64,000 nt of DNA from Berberis thunbergii (taxonomy: Eukaryota; Streptophyta; Magnoliopsida; Ranunculales; Berberidaceae). The stretch covers positions 1 through 64,000 of the forward strand of contig QNQO01001851.1 in NCBI GenBank assembly GCA_003290165.1, read 5' to 3'. The notes under the pieces were generated by a model, which did not search any database, was not told the origin of the DNA, and worked only from the letters and a program-made list of their open reading frames with translations. A program made the position numbers and the translations under genes. This document shows positions 45,584 through 56,900 of the stretch, piece after piece; the first letter of the stretch is position 1; each line of letters begins with the position of its first letter.

Positions 45584-46190
45584 TGCTAGGACCGAGAGTG
45601 AAGGTTGTGAAGCCCCCCGACACCACCACTACACGACATGTCTCAAGCAATGATATTGTCCCCAACTTAAACACCCACTCACCTTGAATGTGGGGTTATT
45701 ATGAACGGCCCGGGGCTCAACTGCCCTCAAAAGGTCTTGTTGCTAATAAGACATATCCAATCCTTTATATACTTGATATGATGTTGCTTATTACTTGAAA
45801 TGGGACTATGTTGAGCCAACATCTCCAACAATCTTCACCTTGGCGAAACATATTGAGCATACCCTGGCCCGGGTTAAGATCCACCATAACGTGTTGTTCT
45901 ACACTTCCAACTCATCAAGTCCAAAGCAGAACCATCAGTTCTGATACCACTTGCTAGGATCGAGGGTGAAGGTTATTAAGCTCCCAGCATCACCACTGCA
46001 TGACATGTCTCAAGCAACGATATTGTCCCCAACTTAGACACTTGCTCCCATCGGGGGTGAGATTTTTACAAACGAGGTTCAACTACTCAACTGCCCCCAA
46101 AAGGCCTCGACGCTAATAAAACATATCCAATTTTTTATATACTGACATGATGTTGCTCATTATTTGATGTGGGACTATGTTGAGCCAACA
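45584..46190 (-). mobile_element. TRIM retrotransposon, family 2 (unit 2 copy)
   Basis: 5' LTR 45952-46190, 3' LTR 45584-45821, internal region 130 bp with a PBS TGGTATCAGAAC. It is the duplicate of the TRIM at 35900-36508, with matching flanks, so it arrived before the segmental duplication. A slightly different left flank (ATTAATACCACT) replaces ATTGATACCACT. Confidence 0.85.
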
Positions 46191-46504
46191 TCTCCAAAGG
46201 TCTCAAGTTGAGAATGAGTTCAAGAGCCTCTATCAAGATGAAAGTAGGAAGGAAGACATGTTTCAACTTCTCTGTGATAAAAAGGGTGAGAACAGACAAA
46301 ACTATAAACTCTATCCACGGTCATCATGATAGTTGCTAAAAATGCATGTGAGTTGAATATATTTCTTCTATCTTATATTGAACAATTAGTTTCATTAAAT
46401 GAATTAACTTGTCATGGATTATGTTAGCTCAAACTTGCTTATGTTTGATATATATAAGCTTACGATTGTGTTGTCTTTAATTTCATTCTTCATTTATTTG
46501 GCAG

Positions 46505-46582
46505 ACCCTCATGTTTCAAATGATTTTAACACACCTTCAGTTCATCTCGTTGGGGTCAACATAGTTGCTGCACCAGATGCAA
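46505..46582 (+). other. 78-nt exon-like repeat R3
   Basis: Acceptor TTTGGCAG and donor GTATG are present. In the phase shared by all copies it reads PHVSNDFNTPSVHLVGVNIV then AAPDA. It is preceded by a worn exon end at about 46322-46350 (ATAGTTGCTAAAAATGCATG), a likely further copy. Confidence 0.6.
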
Positions 46583-46739
46583 GTATGTTGAGTTATGATT
46601 CTTCTATCTTCTATCGAATAGTTAGTTTCATGAAATGAATGAACTTATCATGGATTGGGTTAAGCTCAAACTCGTTTATGTTTGATATATAAGCTTACTA
46701 TTGTGTTGTCTTTAATTTCATTTTTCATTTATTTGGCAG

Positions 46740-46817
46740 ACCCTCGTGTTTCAAATGATGATGATGCACCTCTAGTTCATTGTGATGAGATCAACACTGT
46801 GGCTGTACTGGATGCAA
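46740..46817 (+). other. 78-nt exon-like repeat R4
   Basis: Acceptor TTTGGCAG and donor GTAAG are intact. It reads PRVSNDDDAPLVHCDEINTV then AVLDA. The period to R3 is 235 bp. If all copies were spliced they would add 26 residues each without changing frame. Confidence 0.6.
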
Positions 46818-47087
46818 GTAAGTTGTTATGTTTCTTTTGTCTTTTATCAAATAGTTATTTCATGAAATGAATGAATTTAATAATAATGGATTGGGTTGGC
46901 TCGCCTTCGTTCATGTTTGATATTTAAGCTTACTTTTTATACTTGATTTATTTTCCTATTGGTAGGACTTTTCGTTCTCTATTTGAGGTGAAAGGAAATC
47001 CTCTTCCTTTTTTTCATTCATTCATTCATTCATTATTCTTCTTCTAGCTTTTGAGTTTTAGTTCTTTTGGTTCTTAATGGTTTCCAC

Positions 47088-48185
47088 AGATGTTGAGTAT
47101 GGTGTTTTGCTAGAGATTTTGCATAGCAACTGATGATCAGGCTCTTGAGAATGCATTTTCTATTGATGAGACATCAAACAGTCATCCAATCGCAGACATA
47201 CACGTGGTGGCATAGGTCAACCCTAATATAGAAAGGCCTCAGAGCGGTCTCCAGCAGGCCCATGCATGGTCCGGCCCTGCCTAGTCACTGTTCTACCCAT
47301 AAGTCAGGTGCCCAAGCCTAGATTATGCAGGTCTAGCGTGGTGTGAATCATGGAGCTTGGCCAAGGACAATAAGGCCCAAACACAGACCTCTGAGCTGTC
47401 ATGAGCCAAAGATCCATTTGCACAATTTTTTTACCCAATCAAGTATTGGGTCTGAAATAGAGCCAAGTGTTGAATGAAACTCAGCCATGGATGGGTAATA
47501 TCCTTAAAAGGATCTCCTCCCTCCATCACACCTGGACATTAGAGCCAATGAAAAAGTGAAATACTCTCTATATAAGGTGAACGCGAGGGATGAGAAAAGT
47601 ATGCACTTATAATCTAATTTACAGTCTACATCCATCCTTACTAAGTAACCTGACTTTAGCATCGGAGTGCCTTCGACCACCACAATGGTGGTCCTTGGAT
47701 CACTGCTCTTCATTTTGCAGGTTAGGAATCGATAGGGATGGATTTTGAAGCATCATCTACCTATGGATACATCCTTCAATCTAAAATTATCTTGGATTGA
47801 GATACTGGAAGGTCAAGAGCGTTCGAATTTGTGAAATTCTTGAATGAGCACTCGATGAGTTAGGCTATCCAAAGAATGAATAGGCATGCACTTGGGAGGA
47901 ACATCATTGTCAATGAGGCTCACTCTAAAGGAAGTGATAGAACCTATCGATCATGCGGTGTTGGTGGATATGGAAGAGGCGATAGTAGACGTGAAGGACG
48001 TGGTGATTGTGGATATGGAGGAGACAGTGGTAGATACGGTGGTAAACATGATCAGACCTAAAGAAGGCAATGGTGGGTATGGTGGTAGAAGCCGTGGTGG
48101 TGGATCTCGTTACTCTAGCCACGATGGTGACTCTGCTGAAGAATTAGATAGCTAGTCTGATGGGCATTCTAGGATGGTTTATGAC
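47088..48185 (+). pseudogene. glycine-rich RNA-binding protein (GRP7-like) pseudogene
   Basis: The first part (47088-47170) reads DVEY, then in a shifted frame CIATDDQALENAFS, matching the RRM start of plant GR-RBPs (ATDD.ALE.AF). After an approximately 0.5-kb insertion the RRM resumes at about 47800: DTGRSRAFEFVKFLNEHSMS, where the RNP-1 core RGFGFV is worn to RAFEFV. AIQRMNRHALGRNIIVNEAH and a Gly/Arg/Tyr-rich tail (GGYGRGDSRREGRGDCGYGG) follow, ending near 48060 or, after a frame change, 48155. Stops and shifts make it dead. Such proteins bind RNA in cold and circadian responses. Confidence 0.8.
47172..47720 (+). mobile_element. LTR-like insertion in the RNA-binding-protein pseudogene
   Basis: This sequence separates the two halves of the RRM. 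It contains a TATA-like CTCTATATAAGG (47567-47578) and a downstream AGCATCGGAGTGCCTTCGACC string, followed near the end by TTTTGCAGG. These are typical of the U3-R-U5 layout of plant LTRs. The exact ends and the target duplication are not resolved. Confidence 0.45.
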
Positions 48186-49189
48186 AAGTATGTGTCTGTC
48201 TGTGTTTTTTTAATCTGGTTTTGTTATGTTATGCACCATGGTCCTCCGTTAATTTTCTAGTTCTCCATGTTGGTTTTTTAGCAGAATAAGTTTTTATTGA
48301 TGTTAAGTTGGCGGTGGATTACTGACTTGTGTGATGGTGATTTATTCCTTGTGATCAAACACGAAACAATTTTTTTTCATAAAAAAAAGTTAAAATAAAA
48401 AATGTGATATATATGTCAGGTTGAAGCATGTTACGAAACAATTTGTCGTATCGAAAATTTGTTTAGAATCAAGTCAGTGTTCAATTCAGATTGTGTGATT
48501 GGTTATTGATCAATAGAGCTTTTAGTTCTGTGAATTCTTTCTTACACATATCATCGTTGAATGTCTCTATTGCTTTATTCACTTGATTGTTAATTTTGTA
48601 TCTATTGCCATATTTTCTTAAACATTTTTAACCTTAGAATAGATTTGTGGACCTCCATCTATGCAGAGGTAGCAATCGTTTGGAGATGGTTTGGAGTTCC
48701 TGTAGACTTCATTTGTTTTTTCCCTGTCTTCCAACATTAATCTCTTCATTGCTACTTGTGTTACTGTTATTTTCTTCCTAGAATTCCCCAACATCATCTC
48801 CTCCCTAGTGCTAGTGTCTACTGGCACAAGATTCATCTCAGTCTTACCAAGTAAAATTAGATCTGTAGACACTACAATTGCTTCTACATTTGTTGTCCCA
48901 CTGTTGTTGCTCTTGTACTCTGACATAGATGCACTAACACCATCACTTGGTAAATTAGGCACGTTCTCTTGCAATGGACATGTGCTCACTAGGTTCTGTC
49001 AAACAGAAAGAGTTCTTTGTTTGAATGTATGCATGCCTTCAGCCATTACCCAACCATCTTCTACTGGGTTAACCATCTTCTTATATTTATTCTCACCTCC
49101 ATTCACTTTGCAGACCTTAGTGACTATGGACTTCACTTTCATGTGTTTGGGGCAACTAGAATATTCAATATATATATATATAGTTTTTT
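48186..49189. other. unassigned sequence with one minus-strand open frame
   Basis: The minus strand has a 123-codon frame (48989-48618) starting MSTCPLQENVPNLPSDGVSA and ending SKVKNV. I do not recognise it. It lies beside the CACTA-type end on the same side, so it may belong to that element's interior, but no transposase motif is visible. Confidence 0.35.
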
Positions 49190-49571
49190 AAGCAACTATT
49201 TGATGTCGTGCATTTGACGTCGTTATTTACGATAAGACGTCGTGCATTACAAGCCCTCAACAATTAGTTAAGTCTTGACAAACACGTATTTATTCATCAA
49301 GTACGTCTTGCACAACGACATTAATTCAAGGTACATCATTGTTTTACCTTATTCATGACTTGCTATGACATCATTGAAGACACTTACGATATGCAATTTA
49401 AGTCGTTGTACATATTAGTGACTTGTATAAAACCTGTAAGGACATGATTTGACGACGCAAAATGCACGTCGTAGAATAGACCACACCTATTACGATCATT
49501 GATTCCTTGACGTGCAGATGGACATTGACATAAGCATTAGAGGACGTGCATATCATATATATGTTGTAGTG
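49190..49571. mobile_element. CACTA (En/Spm)-type element end
   Basis: The right terminus ends ATATATGTTGTAGTG at 49571, i.e. CACTACAACATATAT on the minus strand. It is preceded by dense subterminal copies of TGCACGTCG/CGACGTGCA-like motifs in both orientations (49203-49250, 49305-49318, 49450-49475, 49508 and 49543). Both are hallmarks of CACTA elements. The left terminus is not found in the window, so the element is truncated or its other end has diverged. Confidence 0.7.
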
Positions 49572-50263
49572 ATTTGCCCTCCATAATGAACGGATGAACG
49601 TACTTGAGTTTAGCCTTGCTGTCATCATTGTGTTGTGAAAACAAATATGCCCAACATAGTTTTGATTCAGTTCCTCCTTTTCTGCTTAGGTCATCTCCAT
49701 GGGACTGAATGGAGAGTTTCATGTTTCGAGTTTCTGTGACATCATCCAGGCTTAAGAATAACAATTCCCTCAATCGAGCTCCCTCTCTCCCTCAATAAGT
49801 AGTATGATCAAAAGCAACAAGTGGTATCAAATTACACAATGTTTATATCCTTCATAATTTTTATATTCAAAGTTATATGACAACAAAATGAAACAAATAT
49901 GCATTTATCGATTTAAATACAAAAAAGTTTATCACTCCACCTTGTGTGTTTGCATGAATTTTAGTTAATGCCTCAAAATGAACTTGTGCATTTATCTCCT
50001 CAAATCCCTTCATAAACTTTTCGTTATTTATTTATTTATTTATTCTCTTCATGAATTTCTTAACATTTCAAATATTGGATAATCAACTATTTCAGTTGAT
50101 ACAAAAATTGGTAGGATATAGTATACGATGTATATCTTGCTTCCAGAAAAAGAACAAGTTTATATTACATCAACGATACAATGTGCCCTGAAGATCAGCA
50201 TGTTGAAGATGCGGATAACACCCTCCCAACACTAACTACAAACACACAAAAACAATACTCTAA
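49572..50263. other. intergenic sequence between CACTA end and MITE
   Basis: A 78-codon minus-strand frame (49773-49537) runs into the CACTA end and is not recognised. The remainder is AT-rich without visible features. Confidence 0.4.
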
Positions 50264-50662
50264 GGCCATGTTTGGTTGCTCAATGGAATGAGTTTGACCA
50301 TTGTAATGGTAATGACCATTACAATAGTTTATGTCATTTTTGTGTTTGGTTTGGCATTAAAACGGAGTAATGGGAATGACCATTACAAATTTCATTGTAA
50401 TGAGCATTCTTTCTCAAACCCCTATGAATGGTCATTGTAACAGTCAACACTCCATTTGTCTTATTTGCGCTCCTTACCTAACGTAGATGTCTTCTTACCC
50501 ACCATAGATCCATAATTCATGGTTAATATTGAGGGCATAAAGGTAAAGAAAAATCATTCTCATTCTCAGTTCGTCAAGTAACCAAACATAGTAATGTTCC
50601 CATTTCCTTTCTATTACCATTACCATTGTCACTCCCATTCCATTGAGTAACCGAACATGGCT
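50264..50662. mobile_element. PIF/Harbinger-like (Tourist) MITE
   Basis: A 399-bp element with about 30-bp inverted ends: GGCCATGTTTGGTTGCTCAA at the left and AGCCATGTTCGGTTACTCAA on the minus strand at the right. It is flanked by TAA (50261-50263 and 50663-50665). The TAA duplication and Tourist-like ends fit PIF/Harbinger. The inside is rich in ATTACCATT/AATGGTAAT pairs and has no coding capacity. Confidence 0.75.
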
Positions 50663-50665
50663 TAA

Positions 50666-52500
50666 GACTAAGATAAACATAACTAAATGCACATAACAAC
50701 ACAAATTAAACAACCATAAGTAGCACATGCAAACAAATAGCAAGACGTGAAGGGAGTGGCACAAATGATCCATCAATTGAGACTAGACGACAACAACTGG
50801 CAACACTTCCTAACCTCCAAACAACATTCTCCAACTCCTGGTAATGACATTTAACCATGCTGCAAGATTTATTGCGAGGACAATAATGGGACATTTACAA
50901 CTCCAGGAAACCTTTTGTGGTAGTGTTTTGAGTGCCAAAGATGATATTCCAATGGGGGTACTGGTGGTGACCATCACTACCATCGTGAAGATCATAAGAA
51001 AGACAACAACATGTGATTTCTTCATGGTTGCTAACAAACTAACTAGCATTATTAGAGTGGTGTTGTGTATGTTTGAATGTTGTGCATGGTGTGCACTCAA
51101 ACATCTTCTTCCTTTATACATAGGATGGTTTAATCCATTTAAGTAGATGACGCCTTACAAGTAGTATAAGTAGATTAGCTCCACTAAATAACATTGATGG
51201 ACTGGCATAACTACAGAACATGTGAAATGGGATGCCCCCATGTCTTTTACTATTAGCCTATTAGGTGTACCATCCCCAAATGCAATTTATGTATTTTCAA
51301 GTATCTTAGGCTACCCATTTCACCAAGGTTGTGTCTAATTACACCATTTGCCATAGGCAAAGAAACTCTTCCATGGCAAATAGGATTTGCCTTCTTTTTT
51401 TTTTTTGCAAATTTTGAAGTGAATTTTTTTTCCGCAAGTTGCACATTTTGAAGTTAAGATAGAAAAATATTTACTCATACCTCCCGAGTAAATATTTCTC
51501 TGGGCAAAAAGCTGAGAATGTTTTCCCAAAATAACGCTGTTATTGACACTTTGAGCGATTTAATCCCCAACTACGACATGATAAAGGTAACATCCTCTCT
51601 CGAATTCCATTCCTAAAAAAGTTTGCCACTATGCAAGCAAACAATGATGTTTTTTTTTCTTTTCTAGAGAATTTTTTTTTATTAAAATAGTAAATCAAAC
51701 ACAACCTGAAATTCAAAAGGGTCTAGCCCATTCTAGTTAGTGATGTTGAGATGAATTCATCTTAACCATCCATTCTGATACACAATGTTGGTGAGTATGT
51801 AGTGATCTACAGAACTTCACATGTATTGCATGAGAACATTATTTTTTATTTATCTTTTCATACATCAATATATGATATATGATATATGATGAAGAGGTGC
51901 AAGGCCGACCTTGAAGGAATTTCATAAATTTCTTGCATGGGGCTCACACAAAATCAGAAATTTGGGGGCCCCATATTTTTGTCAACTAATATAAGAAGGG
52001 TCCGATTTCAAAACAATTTCAGGGACTTGTACTTAAGCTCAAACCCATACTTTTTTTCTGTTATCAAATCACTATACCAATTACAAAAAAGAAAATTAAA
52101 TGGCAATAAGAGCTATACTGGGTTTTTTTTACCGTCATTTACAAATGGTGCAACATAAAAAAAGAGAAAATTATTATTTATGCAACTATAATATATTTCT
52201 TTTAAGTACAATAAAACCTCTTTATAGTAATAATGTTGGGACAAAACTAATTTTATTCCTAAAAGGAGGTTATAATCAATGAAGATATATTTTAATTTGA
52301 AGAATAAAACAACCTTTCGGCATCGAAGAGTTCAATTAATTAATTGTTTGACTGTCTAATTATTTGTTGTAATGTGATTATATATGTAAATGGCTTAATT
52401 AATGCAATTATATAGCGGTTAAGAAATAACTCATACTAATTTCTTGTTGACTTAAGTTGTCTTTGTGCTTCTTAGATACATTCTGTTATGAGTGTACTCT
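50666..52500. other. intergenic, no gene recognised
   Basis: AT-rich sequence with overlapping short frames on both strands around 50495-51150 that show no domain. A (TATGATA)n-type run lies near 51868-51892. Nothing else stands out. Confidence 0.45.
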
Positions 52501-52514
52501 AAGAGCATTGTAGG

Positions 52515-53714
52515 TATTCTTAGCGTGCTTAGTCTTAGCTAGAGGTTATTTGGTAGAGTTTTCTGTGGTAATGTGGATTGACTTACTTTTAGTGGGTTCT
52601 CTTAAGTTTGTATTTATTTTGGATTAAGTAGATAATCAGAGATTTCTTAATATATAATTTTTTTATTTATTTTGTCCATATTATACCATTGTAGCAGTTG
52701 AACAATTGTAAATTTTTTTTAAAGGTAATGATACTTATGTTCCTTTGGTAAGTCTTGGTCATTTTATCTGAGTATTTACTTTATTAGACTGGACAATAAT
52801 GTCATAACAAATCTGTGCTTCAATTTTTTAAAAGGTTAGATAGAAAACGAGGTTTGCATTTTATTTGTCAGACTTTTTCGAAAATTAGGGCGTGAATGAA
52901 AATTTTGAATGTGTACAAAGTTAAATGGTGAAAAAAGAGTCTAGAGGTTTTGGTTCGACATCCCATTATTTGGGGTTTATTTATATGAAAAGTTCTACAT
53001 GAATAGTTTTTGACCTCTCATGGGAAACCATTTCTTTAGCACCCCTCGAAAATGAAATATATGAAAACGGTTCCAATTCCCATGTCTACTTTTGTTAAAT
53101 CAATTTAGCACGTGCAATGCACATGCTTACTCTTAGCCCAAGGTTCATTGGTTGAGCTTTTCGTGGTGGTGTGGATTGAGATATTTTTAGTTGATTCTTT
53201 TAATAAGTTTGTATTTATTTTGGATTGCATAGAGAATCGTGTATGTTGTACTTCACAAAGATTTCTTAATATGTTTTTTTTCTTATCTATTTTGTCGATA
53301 TTAGACAATTGTAGTTTATTTAAGGTAATGATGGTTTGTTTTCCTTTGGTTTATTTTATCTTAATATTTAGTTTATATACTGGACAATAATGTCATAACA
53401 AGTTCATGCTTCGATTTGTTTTGAAAGTTTTGGTTAAAATTGTATTTCTTTGACTTATTTCAAAAATTAGGGTGTGACTGATTTGAGTGTATAAAAGTTA
53501 AATAGTGAAAAAACTAAGGGGGTTTGGTTTCACAATCCCACTATTTGGAAATCATTTACATGAAAAGTTCTACATGACTAGTTTTTGACCTCTTACGGGA
53601 AACCAATTCTTTGGCAACCCTGAAAAAACGAAATCCACGAAAACGGTTTCAATTTCCATGTCTGCTTTCATTAAATTAAATTAGCACGTGCAATGCACAT
53701 GCAATCTAGCTTGA
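52515..53714. repeat. 0.6-kb tandem duplication upstream of PDS5A-like gene
   Basis: Two diverged units (about 52515-53127 and 53128-53703) share AGTTTGTATTTATTTTGGATT, GATTTCTTAATAT, GGACAATAATGTCATAACAA and AAAGTTCTACATGA. Both end in TTAGCACGTGCAATGCACATGC. That end contains the palindrome GCACGTGC and can pair with GCACATGC three bases later. The last copy ends about 230 bp before the PDS5 start codon. Confidence 0.8.
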
Positions 53715-53932
53715 GAAAGAACTAATCTCAATGTACACCCACATGCCACACTATATTCGCTCCTCTTCTCCTCCTCTGCTTCTGCATCTCTTTCTTCACT
53801 TAAAAAAAACCCAAATTTCACTTCAATTTCAGTTTCAATTACCACCCTTTCGAAACCCTTTTGTGTCTTCTTCATTCTTGTTTGGATGGTCTCATAATAA
53901 GCTTCTAGAAGATAGATCTCCAGCTGAAAAAA
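53690..53932 (+). promoter_or_regulatory. proximal promoter/5' leader of the PDS5A-like gene
   Basis: A G-box core CACGTG (in TTAGCACGTGCAATG, near 53682-53696) and a C/T-rich leader (CTCCTCTTCTCCTCCTCTGC, about 53760-53780) lie just upstream of the ATG. No clear TATA box is seen. The transcription start cannot be fixed from sequence. Confidence 0.35.
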
Positions 53933-56900
53933 ATGTCGCAAAAGCTTCGAAACCAGCTCAAAGAGCTCGGCGCCAAGCTCGAAACACCTCCGGCCTCCAA
54001 AGATGCTCTAATTAAGCTCTTAAAGGTACCACCTTAGCAAGAATTTATCCTTCTTTGAACACTTTCGATCAAAACCCTAAATTTTGTTTTGTTTGGGGGG
54101 TTCTCTTTAGATTTGCTTTGCACTGTTAAATTAGGTTCATTGAATTGCTATGCATGCGTAATTAACAATTTTTAGGTGAAAAGTTGTGATTTTAATGGAA
54201 ATCTTGCAAATTTCAGCTAAAGATTTGATTTTTGGTGAAAATTTTACAAATTTCAGTTAATTTAGATAAAAGACACTCTTTGTTACTGTTCAGTGTTTTT
54301 GTTGAATCCCGAGGTGTTTTTGTATGTGACGTCTTGGGTGTCTGAAGAATAAATGTTTAAGTTTGAAGAAAGAAAAGAACTTGACATGAATGAGCTAGAT
54401 TATGCTGTTTAAGGTGCATGTGTCAGGGCTTAATCCTGTTGGTCTAGAAAACCAACAACTTGCTAGCGAGTTAGGTTGCATGCGCTGCATGGAATTGCTA
54501 GTCCATGATGGCATGCTAGGAGAAGTATACTGTTAGAAGCGCATGCGAAGAAACGTATACAGTTTAGGATACTGTGGCAGCATGAATTCTAACACATCTA
54601 ACTTGGTACTCAACACACTCAATTTTCTGGCGATGTCCTAGTTTTTCTTCCTCACATTTCTTCGCGAGAGATGATTCTTTATTATTGTCAACATACTTTT
54701 GAGAAAAAAGAAATGTATGCAAGTCTTAATCATCTGCAACTTATCAATGACCATAGCGACTATTTATATATGCAGCAATCTGCAACTTGTCTTTCGGAGC
54801 TGGATCAATCGCCTTCAAAATCCAGGTTAGGGTCAATACAACCTTTTCTTAATGCAGTTGTCAAGCCAGAACTTTTGAAGCATCAAGATAGAGATGTCAA
54901 ACTTCTTGTGGCAACCTGCATTTGTGAGATAACACGAATTACTGCACCAAAAACTCCTTACAGTGATGATGTTCTAAGGGTACTTGTATTCATCAACCAA
55001 GATTCTTTATTTTTATTTTATTTTATTGAAACAACTTTAGCCTTGGTTGTTTGTATTCCATAGTTTGCACCTAATTGGAAAGGGTTCTATGTGCAGGATA
55101 TTTTCCATTTGATCGTAGGCACCTTCAGCGAATTGGGCGATATTAATGGACCATCATTTGGAAGAAGGGTCATTATATTGGAGACTCTGGCAAGATATAA
55201 ATCATGTGTTGTGATGTTGGATCTTGAATGTGATGATCTAGTGAATGAAATGTTCAGTACTTTTTTTGCTGTTGCCAGGTATCTTTGATTTTTTTGATAA
55301 ATTGGCAATTTGTATGTTTACTTTTTCTGTGTTTGCTTTCCTTAGCTAGTACCATGATACCATGATGGTCACAACTTACCATCTCAGTAAGCTTCCATTT
55401 GTACCGTTTTCGACATTTCTAGTACCCTGCCCTACCCCCTGCACGATAAATCCCATCAGCTCCACTCCCCTTAATGCGCAAATGGCTTAAAAAGCTTCCT
55501 TCATTTGCCATCCCAAGAAGAAAGAATCTCCTTATTTCCAGCTGTCCAAAGCTAGTAGGTAAGAAGCTTAATAACTCCACCTCACCTGGAGAGTCCTTAA
55601 AACCACTTATGTTCCTATTGCAAAGGTGTCGTCGTACCTACTATGAATAGAGAAAACTTTCCCCATTGCACTCACTAGCAGCCTAGGTCTTTCCATTCTT
55701 AATGTGGATGTTGTGGGATTATCTACTGGTTCTCGTCCATTTACTGTTGACCTCGCCTCCCATTACAACAGAACCAGCTAGCTACTATGAAAGAAGAGAG
55801 CTAATAGCAAGAGAGGGGGCAGAAGATGCCTTATAGTGGGAAGGCCTTTACTTTAAGCAGAAGGAAAGATGATGAGATTCTTCACGAAGTCTAAGTGGAC
55901 TAGGTATATGTCATGTCTTACCTAAAGTATGTTGTAATAATTTGAGTGTTATGTCATGAATGATGTAGGAGTCCATTTGATCGCTTCCCTCCTCTATATG
56001 ATGTCGGTTTTTTTCCTCTTGCTTAAGATTCCTGACCTTACTTAACGCTCCCTTTCACAAATCATTCCTTTTTTTAAGGTAGTCGAGGTCTCTCGAGCCT
56101 AGAGATCTTGTTCAAGTAGAAGGTAAAGTAGCTAGTCTCCGTCGAGCCTATTGTTGTCTCCTCCCTAGTTTTAAGTTTTTTCTCCAAAACATACAATGGA
56201 TGTTGGTCTTCTCTAGTGTGAGTTTATGATGGCTTAAACCGGTCCTTCTGTTTGTACAAAATATGACGAGACGTGCTTCAGTGAAGTTGATGGAACATAA
56301 TTTCTTCAAGAACTGGACCAGTCAAATAGTCGAGCCTAAAAGGAAACAACTTAGACCCTCACTTGTCTCTGTCTCTTGAGCTTAGGATTATTTTATTGCT
56401 AACTATGCTAAACTTGATCTCTTAATGTTGGCATTCACATACCCATTATAAAAAGTTCAACTGCTAGCTGGTCTTTGATTGGATTAGTAGTGTGGAGCTG
56501 TTAACCTGCGGGTACCTGACAATAGGTATTATATGTTTTGGAGTCGGTTCCAGTCACTGAATGGGTAAGTGGGTAATACTCGCGAGGACTAGTTTTTAAT
56601 GGTTTCGTATATAGAGATTTCATAACAATAAATTGGTTCCTGAACATGAGAATTGACATCCCTAGGTGTAGGCACAGAGCAGGTATGTTCCATGATAAAT
56701 TTGATGTGCGTAGCTCAACTGTGAGTCCTTCCCGTGAGGCTCCCTTTCCAGTGCTGTCACGATAAACTTTATGAGTTTTATTGTATTTGTTGACTGCTTG
56801 CAGAGATGGACATCCGGAGAGTGTTTTAACATCAATGCAGACAATAATGATACTTCTACTTGAGGAGAGTGAAGATATTGAGGAGAATCTGTTGGTTACT

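Larger units (their letters stand above)
43750..47110. repeat. segmental tandem duplication, unit 2
   Basis: Starts TTAAGCTAAGGGTTAAACTC exactly where unit 1 breaks off. Same order as unit 1 (leader, tRNA-Lys, LTR-like string, TRIM, two exon repeats, RNA-binding-protein exon) but without the gypsy element. About 3.36 kb. Confidence 0.85.

Noticed and set aside
53690..53720. Helitron 3' terminus next to PDS5
   Set aside because: A hairpin followed by CTAG is present in one copy, but the next base is C rather than T and the other copy reads CTTAG; not strong enough to list as an element.
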